Below are positions 58,514 to 64,000 of a stretch of DNA of 64,000 bases, in pieces. Numbering within the stretch: the stretch's first letter is position 1; each line of letters opens with the position of its first letter. Origin of the DNA: Candidatus Paraburkholderia kirkii (GTDB lineage: Bacteria > Pseudomonadota > Gammaproteobacteria > Burkholderiales > Burkholderiaceae); assembly GCA_001189345.1 (NCBI GenBank), contig LFKV01000001.1, positions 1 to 64,000 on the forward strand, read 5' to 3'. A program made the position numbers and the translations under genes. The notes under the pieces are model-generated. The model was not told the DNA's origin and made no database searches. It saw nothing but the letters and a program-made list of their open reading frames with translations.

Positions 58514-60203
58514 TCACCTTTCGCCCGCGGCGAAGCACGCGACCGGCAGCAGCCGTCCGCCATTGCAGCACGCGCAGACTTCGTCGTCGTCGATCGCTAT
58601 GTTCTCGAAGCGCGTCGCGAAGTTCGCTTGCGCATATTCGCGTATGCGCTTTTCGATCGAGCGGTCGTAGTCCGGGTTCACGTAATGAATGGAATGCCGC
58701 CCGTGGGCGTGGCGAGCAGCGTGCCGTCGCGCGCGATCAGTTCGCCGTCCTTGAACACGAACGCGGGCGACGTGAACATGCGCTCGCGGTCGGCGTCGTC
58801 GCGATACACGGCGATATCCGCTGCCGCGCCCGCGCCGAGATGCCCGCGACCCTTCAGGCCGAGCAGCTTCGCCGGACCGGCGCGCGTGATGATCGCGATG
58901 TCGTACAGCGAGAACTCGCGCGTGATTTCGCTCAGGGCGCTGGCGGTCTTCGCATCGGCGTGCAGCTTGTCGAGTTGTTCGTCGCGGAAGGACTTGTCCA
59001 TCAGCAGGCGGATCAGATGCGGATAGCTCGTGAAAGGGCCGCCGTTCGGATGGTCGGTCGTCGTCGACACGCGCCACGGATCGTCGGCGAACAGAAAGAT
59101 TTCCAGCCCGATGATCCATTGCAGCGCGTTCACGAGGCTTTGCTCGCGATAGCGGAACGGCACGACGCCGCAGCCCGCGTCGCATTCGATATCGCCGAGC
59201 ACCCATTTGCGCGGACGGGCCATCGGCGCGTTCCTGAACTGCATCATCGTGTCGCCGGATGCGGTGACCGTCTGGCCGAAGATGATCTGGCCGACATCGA
59301 TCGTCACGTTGGGCCGCGCGTTCACCGCTTCGGCGATCGCCCGCGCGCCCGACGAGAACTTGCGCAGGCTTTCCGCGCCGTAGCGCGTCAGATGAATGGG
59401 CAGGCCTTCGGCGGCGTCCATCGTCTTGATCGTCGATTCGAGGTTGCCCGGCACGCCCAGGTTGCTCGCGTGAACGTGCAGCGGATGGGGCACCCGCAGC
59501 TCGGTGAGCGCGCGCGTGAGCGTCTTTAGCACCTCGCGCGGCGTGATGCCGTAATGCACGTGCCTTTCGTCGACGTCCAGAGAATGCTGATTGAACTTGA
59601 ACGCCGAGATGCCGCCCGGATTCACGACTTTCACGTCGAGCGCCTTGCTCGAACCGATGGTCCAGCCGACGTAATCGCGCAGGCGCTCGAAGTCTTCGTT
59701 CGCGGCGAGCATCTGCAGAAAGAGCTTGTCGTTGCCGCTCATCACTTAGGCGCCGTGATCGATGATCGGCGTGTCGCCCATTTCCAGATGGGCGTGGCGC
59801 GCGTTCGATGCGATCATCGCGGGCTCGAATACGGCCGTGTAGCCCATCTCCGCATAGCGATAGCCGGTTGCGAGCGTGCCCGGCGCGCACACGCCGCAAG
59901 AGGGCAGGCGCATGTAGCGGCCTTCGTCGGGACGATCGGGCACGGCGCGCAGATCGTCGCGATGATCTTCCGGCAGGAGCAGGCGCGAGAGATTCGTCTT
60001 GCCGCCGCCGATGTGCGAATGCAGGTCGATGCCGCCGGCCATCACGACCATGCCGCTCGCGTCGAAGTCGCGCTCGGGCGCGACGGTGTCGCCTTGGGCG
60101 TAATCGACGATACGGCCATCGCGGATATGGATGTCGCGCTTCGCGCCGTCGACGCCGTTGGCCGGATCGTAGAGCGTGCCGCCTCTGAGGCGCGTGGGCT
60201 CAT
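58514..60203 (-). pseudogene. fhcA: FhcA (formylmethanofuran dehydrogenase subunit A-like amidohydrolase), frameshifts and TAA
   Basis: The ATG at 60203 overlaps the fhcB stop. The frame shifts immediately, then reads RLRGGTLYDPANGVDGAKRD, MVVMAGGIDLHSHIGGGKTN (metal-binding HSH) and TGYRYAEMGYTAVFEPAMIA. A TAA at 59746-59748 follows IIDHGA; the same frame resumes VMSGNDKLFLQMLAANEDFE, HVHASNLGVPGNLESTIKTM and FADDPWRVSTTTDHPNGGPF. A last shift near 58678 leads to the end YDRSIEKRIREYAQANFATR ... CNGGRLLPVACFAAGER. It is the hydrolase that frees formate. Confidence 0.88.
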
Positions 60204-61420
60204 TGCGGCCTCCTTGCCTGGGCGAGCCGCGATGCGATCGTCGCGACGCTCGGCAGGCCTGTGTCGCGCGCGGCGGCGAGCGGCGCGACCACGGAAGTAT
60301 CGACGCGAAAGAGGTGGCCGCCGCTGTTGATGCTTGGCGTCGCGACGGGGATGAACACGGTCGGGCCGGTGCGTGCGGGCAGCGTCGTCGACGGATGGCC
60401 GAGGACGATCGCGGGCATGGTGTCGTCGAGCGCTGCGGGCAGCGGCTCGGGCGCGAAGCTCGACACCCACAGGAGCGCATCGGGTTCGCGGCGGTTCAGG
60501 AGCGTTTCGGTGCGGTAGCGATACGCGTCGTGATCGAGCGGCAGGCCGTATGCGACGCGCGTGCGCAGCGGGAAGCCCGAGAGCCACGTCGCCGCCTGAT
60601 TGACGGTCAGCGCGCCGTCGTCGCCGGCGAGTGCGAGCGCGCCTGCGCGGACGGTGCGGTTGACGGCCTTGACGATGCGCTGGAGCGCTTCGATCGCGAG
60701 CGCCGCGTGCGGCGCGGGCAGCGACGACGGCTCGTAGATGAACACGGTGTATTTTGCGGCGCTGATGTGCTCGGTCAGGGCGACGAGCTCGGGCGCCGGA
60801 ATCGGGCGGCCGCTTTCCATATGCGCTGACCAGAGTGCGAGAGTATCGAAGGGATCGATTGTCTGCGGAATCGATTCGGTTCGGCTGGTTCGTGCCCAGG
60901 CGGCCTGATCGATGTCGCACCCCACGAACACGACGCTCGTTGCGCTGCCTTCATCGATGATGCGTTCGTAGAAGTGCGGATAGCGCCGCGACGGCTCGCA
61001 GGCGAACACGATGACGAGATCGGCGCGCGAGCGCACTTCGGAGAGCGTCGTAAAGAAGGCGCCGCGGTTCTGCAGGGCGCGATTGGAATTGGCGAGCGTA
61101 TCGCCGTGCAGATGATCGAGGATGGCGCCGCAGTGCGCGGCGAGTTCATAGAGCGCGCGTGCGCCGGCCACGTCGGTCGCGAGGCCGCCGAAGAGCGGCC
61201 GCCGTGCGTTCGACAGGATCTCGCCGGCCCGCGAGAGCGCCGATGCGAGATCGGTGCTTTGTCCGTCGATCGTGGGTTTTTGGTTTGCATCCTGCGGACC
61301 GAAGCGGGCAAGCGAGTCTGCCAGACGCGGGCAGGCGGTGTGCGGCGCTGCGAGCCGCTGATCGCCGGTGGGTGCGAGCGTGATGTCGTCGCATAGCAGT
61401 GGGCATAAATATTGAGTTAC
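60200..61420 (-). pseudogene. fhcB: FhcB (formylmethanofuran dehydrogenase subunit B-like), start lost or unclear
   Basis: The frame reads TQYLCPLLCDDITLAPTGD near its start (a degenerate CPxCxxxCDD-type region) and runs unbroken to 60200 through PLFGGLATDVAGARALYELA, VIVFACEPSRRYPHFYERII, YGLPLDHDAYRYRTETLLNR and SGGHLFRVDTSVVAPLAAAR. It is the molybdopterin-fold subunit without the catalytic cofactor in methylotrophs. In frame there is no usual start codon after the hisA-like stop (61417-61419); an ATG in another frame lies near 61445. One indel at the start would explain this. The rest is complete. Confidence 0.82.
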
Positions 61421-62148
61421 CCCACCGACGATCCGCGTCCCACATCGCGACGAATGCAAACCGTCCCGAATCGCGGAAGCGACGAGCCACGCGTACGCGC
61501 CGCTGTCGGCGGCAAGAGCGAGATCGGCGTCATGGCGGACGCCGCCCGCCCCGATCATTTCACGCTCACCGGCGAGCGCGCGCACGTCGGCGAACGTATC
61601 GAGATCGGGCCCGGCGTAGGCGCCCACGTGATCCAGCGTCATCACGATCACGCGCGACGGCCACCACGCGCTCCCGGCATGCGTTGAGCCGAGGGCGGTC
61701 CGCCGCGATAGTCGAGCGAGAGAATCGGCTTGAAGCCGCACGCCGACGCTTCGGCGATGGCGCCCGTGTCGAGCAGGGTCTCGGTGCCGAACACGGGCAC
61801 GATCGCGGCGCGCGATGCGGACCGCGACAGGCGCGTGACACGTTCGACGAGCGCCCGCCTCGGGGCGAACGCGGTGAAGCCCGCGTCGAGCCAGATGTCG
61901 ACGCCCTCGCCGAGCGCATCGCACAGCGCGGCAAGCGCCTCGTCGTGCGCGCCGCGCCGCAGGATCGCGCCCAGGTCCGCGACGTACAGCGTACGCGAGC
62001 CGGTGGCGGCGACGAGCGCACGGGCGATCGCAACGGGATCGCTCGTCGCGCACAACGAGGACTGGATCGGCCGGTAGCGCGAACGCTCGCCGCGCACCGC
62101 GCGCACCGCATGGCCGTCGAGCAGATCGAGAACGGGTATCACCTGCAT
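61417..62148 (-). pseudogene. HisA/HisF-like protein of the H4MPT/methanofuran cluster, frameshifted
   Basis: The ATG at 62148 gives MQVIPVLDLLDGHAVRAVRG, SRYRPIQSSLCATSDPVAIA, LYVADLGAILRRGAHDEAL, DIWLDAGFTAFAPRRALVER and GFKPILSLDYRGGPP, a TIM-barrel protein of the HisA-related family. A shift near 61690 leads to VIVMTLDHVGAYAGPDLDTF and EREMIGAGGVRHDADLALAA. A further shift near 61445 gives an end at TAA 61417-61419. This HisA-related family occurs in methanopterin/methanofuran gene clusters; its exact reaction is not known to me. Confidence 0.78.
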
Positions 62149-63197
62149 GGATGGCTTTCCTTTGATCAAGATCTTTGTATTCGAGTATCTCACCGGCGGC
62201 GGCATCGATCCGGACGCGGCGGGCATGGGCAGCCTCGCCGATCTCTCGGCGCTGATCGTCGAGGGCCGCGTGATGCGCGATGCCATCACCGCCGACCTGC
62301 GCGCGCTGCCGGGCATCGAGGTGACCGTTGCGAGCTCGCGCTTCGAACAGTTCGACGACGCCCGGCGCCACGTGCGCGGGCAGCCGGGCGAGCCGCTCAC
62401 GCGCTTCGTCGCCCGCATGGCCCGCGAACACGACTATGCCTGCATCGTCGCGCCCGAGTGCGACGGATTGCTCCTCAAGCTCTACGACGCCGTCGGCCAG
62501 GCGCGCTGGCTCGGCTGCGCGAAGGAAGCGCGCGGCATCGAGCAAGAGCGCGACGGCCGCGTGTCTCGCCGCGCGCGGCATCGCCGCCACGCCCGCGCTC
62601 GAATCCGACGCCGCCGTCGCGGGAGCCGGCCGCCGCTGGGTCGTCAAGCCCGACGACGGCGCGGGCGGCCTCGATGCCTACGTCTATGACGATCTCGATG
62701 CCGCGCGCGCCGAATACGAAACGCGCGCGGCATCGGGCCGCAATCCCGTGCTGCAGGAATGGATCGACGGCGAACCGCTGAGTCTTTCGCTCATCTACCG
62801 CGAGCGCCTCGCGCGGCTCGTCAGCATCAACCGGCAGCGCATCGGACTGTCGGGTGCGGCGGGGTCGGAGCGCCGCGAGCGCATCGTCCAGTTCGACGGC
62901 GTGGACGTCGATCGCATCGAGCGGCACGGACCGCAGGGGCGCGCGCTGGAGCGTCTGGCGCTGCGGGTCGCCGAGGCGTTCCCCGGCTTGCGCGACTTCG
63001 TGGACATCGATGTCGTGTGGCATCCGGAGTTGGGACCAATCGTGATCGAGGTCAATCCGCGTCTGACGGTCGCGTATGCGGAACTGAGCTGGCGCGGTGG
63101 GAAGAACCTCGCGGCAGAGTTGCTCGCGGCGCATCGCGTGCCCGGCTTCGACGGCGACGCCCGACGCCTGCGCGCATGCGGCGGAGCATCGTCATGA
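62147..63197 (+). pseudogene. ATP-grasp ligase of the methanofuran pathway (MfnD-like), frameshifted
   Basis: The ATG at 62147 (or TTG at 62162, giving MIKIFVFEYLTGGG) starts IKIFVFEYLTGGGIDPDAAG, LIVEGRVMRDAITADLRALP and YACIVAPECDGLLLKLYDAV. A shift near 62540 leads to AACLAARGIAATPALESDAA, WVVKPDDGAGGLDAYVYDDL, VLQEWIDGEPLSLSLIYRER and PIVIEVNPRLTVAYAELSWR, the ATP-grasp metal site (E.NPR). The family is close to tyramine-glutamate ligase MfnD of methanofuran synthesis. The start codon overlaps that of the divergent hisA-like gene. The 3' end overlaps the next gene (ATGA). Confidence 0.8.
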
Positions 63198-64000
63198 CGA
63201 CGTTTTCCGAGGCGCCGGTGTTCGGCTGGGACGTGGGCGGCGCGCACGTCAAGGTATCGCTGGCGACGCGCGCGGGCGCGCTCGTCGACGTCGCGCAATG
63301 GGCGTGTCCGCTGTGGCAGGGCATCGCGCATTTGGAGCGCGTGATCGACGGCGTGCTGGAGCGCTGGCCCGGCGCCGCCGATGCGTCGGCGCGCCACGCC
63401 GTCACGATGACGGGCGAAATGGTCGATCTCTTCGCCGACCGCGCCGAGGGCGCGCACGCTCACGCGAACGCTGGTTCAATGGCTCGGTCCGCGCACGATG
63501 TTCTATGCGGGAGATGCGGGCTGGCTCGCGCGCTCGGCGTGCGCGGACGGCTGGCGCAAGGTGGCGTCGGCGAACTGGCTCGCGACCGCGCAATGGGTCG
63601 CGACGCGCGTCCCCGATGCATTGCTCGTCGATATCGGCAGCAAGACCACGGACATCATTCCGATCGTCGGCTCCCGTGTCGCGGCGCGCGGCGCGAACGA
63701 CGCGGAGCGTCTGATGAGCGGCGAGCTCGTCTATCAGGGCGTCGTGCGCACGCCGTTGTGCGGGGTAGCGCATCGCATCGCGTTTCGCGGCGAGACGAAC
63801 GAATGGTTCGCGACCACCGCGGACGTGTATCGTCTGACAGGTGAGCTGCGGCCCGAGCACGATCAGCATCCGAGCGCGGACAACGGGCCGAAAACGGAGG
63901 CCGCGAGCCGCGCGCGCATTGCGCGGATGATCGGCCGCGACGCCGCCGATGCGAGCGACGCCGAATGGCGGAGCTTCGCACAAGGCTGGCGGCACGAGCA
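63194..64000 (+). pseudogene. H4MPT-linked C1 pathway protein (hydantoinase/oxoprolinase-like, MfnF-like), frameshifted, 3' end outside window
   Basis: The ATG at 63194 gives MTTFSEAPVFGWDVGGAHVK, VSLATRAGALVDVAQWACPL and HAVTMTGEMVDLFADRAEGA, an ASKHA-type nucleotide-binding start. A shift near 63470 leads to MFYAGDAGWLARSACADGWR, ANWLATAQWVATRVPDALLV, DIGSKTTDIIPIVGSRVAAR and GELVYQGVVRTPLCGVAHRI, and the frame runs on to the window end. This is the protein linked with H4MPT-dependent C1 transfer; archaeal MfnF, which couples the two halves of methanofuran, appears to be the same family. It follows mfnD-like by overlap. Confidence 0.8.

Noticed and set aside
974-59748. Stop-codon recoding (for example TAG read as Gln) to explain the in-frame stops
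   Set aside because: TAA, TAG and TGA all appear as interruptions, stops also end intact genes normally, and frameshifts accompany them. Decay explains all with no new code.
60200-62647. Over 800-codon minus-strand frame taken as one protein
   Set aside because: It joins fhcB with the disturbed hisA-like gene and antisense of the MfnD-like gene. The domains belong to separate genes.

Overview
The window reads as chromosomal DNA of a Burkholderiaceae bacterium (Burkholderia / Paraburkholderia / Caballeronia type). It is GC-rich with Burkholderia-style proteins: a Gram-negative porin, hopanoid (hpn) genes, multi-domain hybrid kinases and a PQQ plus methanopterin-dependent C1-oxidation cluster. 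Its dominant property is decay. Well over half of the recognisable genes carry a frameshift, an in-frame stop or a deletion, yet the remaining protein sequence is still highly recognisable. Together with three insertion-sequence families this fits a young, host-restricted genome undergoing reduction; leaf-nodule Burkholderia symbionts are a known example of that state. This is an inference, and sequencing indels are the main alternative.

Layout. 1-4950: an IS graveyard (IS3, IS5 and IS630 copies), a broken exported protein and a broken DUF6572-like gene. 5.5-8.1 kb: broken aromatic-acid-type MFS transporter and porin. 8.5-10.8 kb: DUF2970-like protein, cobalamin riboswitch, cbtB-cbtA cobalt transporter and cobF, mostly intact. 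10.9-14.9 kb: rearrangement zone with a metE 3' remnant, truncated IS630 copy, truncated methyltransferase, acyltransferase and a sulfatase-maturase remnant. 15-18.1 kb: cupredoxin, metallophosphoesterase and an ECF sigma/anti-sigma pair joined in one reading frame. 18.5-24.2 kb: livK fragment, MlaC/HpnM-like protein, two-component system, cstA and ybdD. 24.3-30.1 kb: hpnH, second ispH, hpnB, a hypothetical gene, and hpnA fused by deletion to the 3' end of a monomeric isocitrate dehydrogenase gene. 30.2-35.6 kb: signalling cluster (GAF hybrid kinase, cheR, cheB, receiver-kinase). 35.6-46.2 kb: acylphosphatase, egtD, rarD, Mpo1-like, small exported proteins, lytic transglycosylase, multidrug MFS, HD-domain protein, a small membrane protein with a 7-bp repeat, DnaJ-like protein and small hypotheticals. 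46.4-64 kb: a PQQ and methanofuran/tetrahydromethanopterin region.

The 46-64 kb part is the most coherent system. On the minus strand, reading downwards from 62148, come a hisA-like gene, fhcB, fhcA, fhcD, fhcC, a cytochrome b561, pqqB, pqqC, pqqD, pqqE and a LuxR-type regulator, mostly with overlapping or very close ends. Divergent from it are an ATP-grasp (MfnD-like) gene and an MfnF-like gene. Beyond the regulator lie a matching kinase, a TonB-dependent receptor, a beta-propeller protein and a DUF2380-type protein. In an intact relative this would make PQQ for periplasmic alcohol dehydrogenases and oxidise the resulting formaldehyde through H4MPT/methanofuran cofactors. Here fhcABCD, pqqB, pqqD, the hisA-like gene and mfnD/mfnF-like genes are all interrupted, and no pqqA was found.

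Genes that still look intact include cbtA, cbtB, cobF, the acyltransferase, the cupredoxin, the MlaC-like protein, a LuxR regulator, ybdD, hpnH, egtD, rarD, the lytic transglycosylase, the beta-propeller protein, the kinase at 51340, pqqE, pqqC and cytochrome b561.
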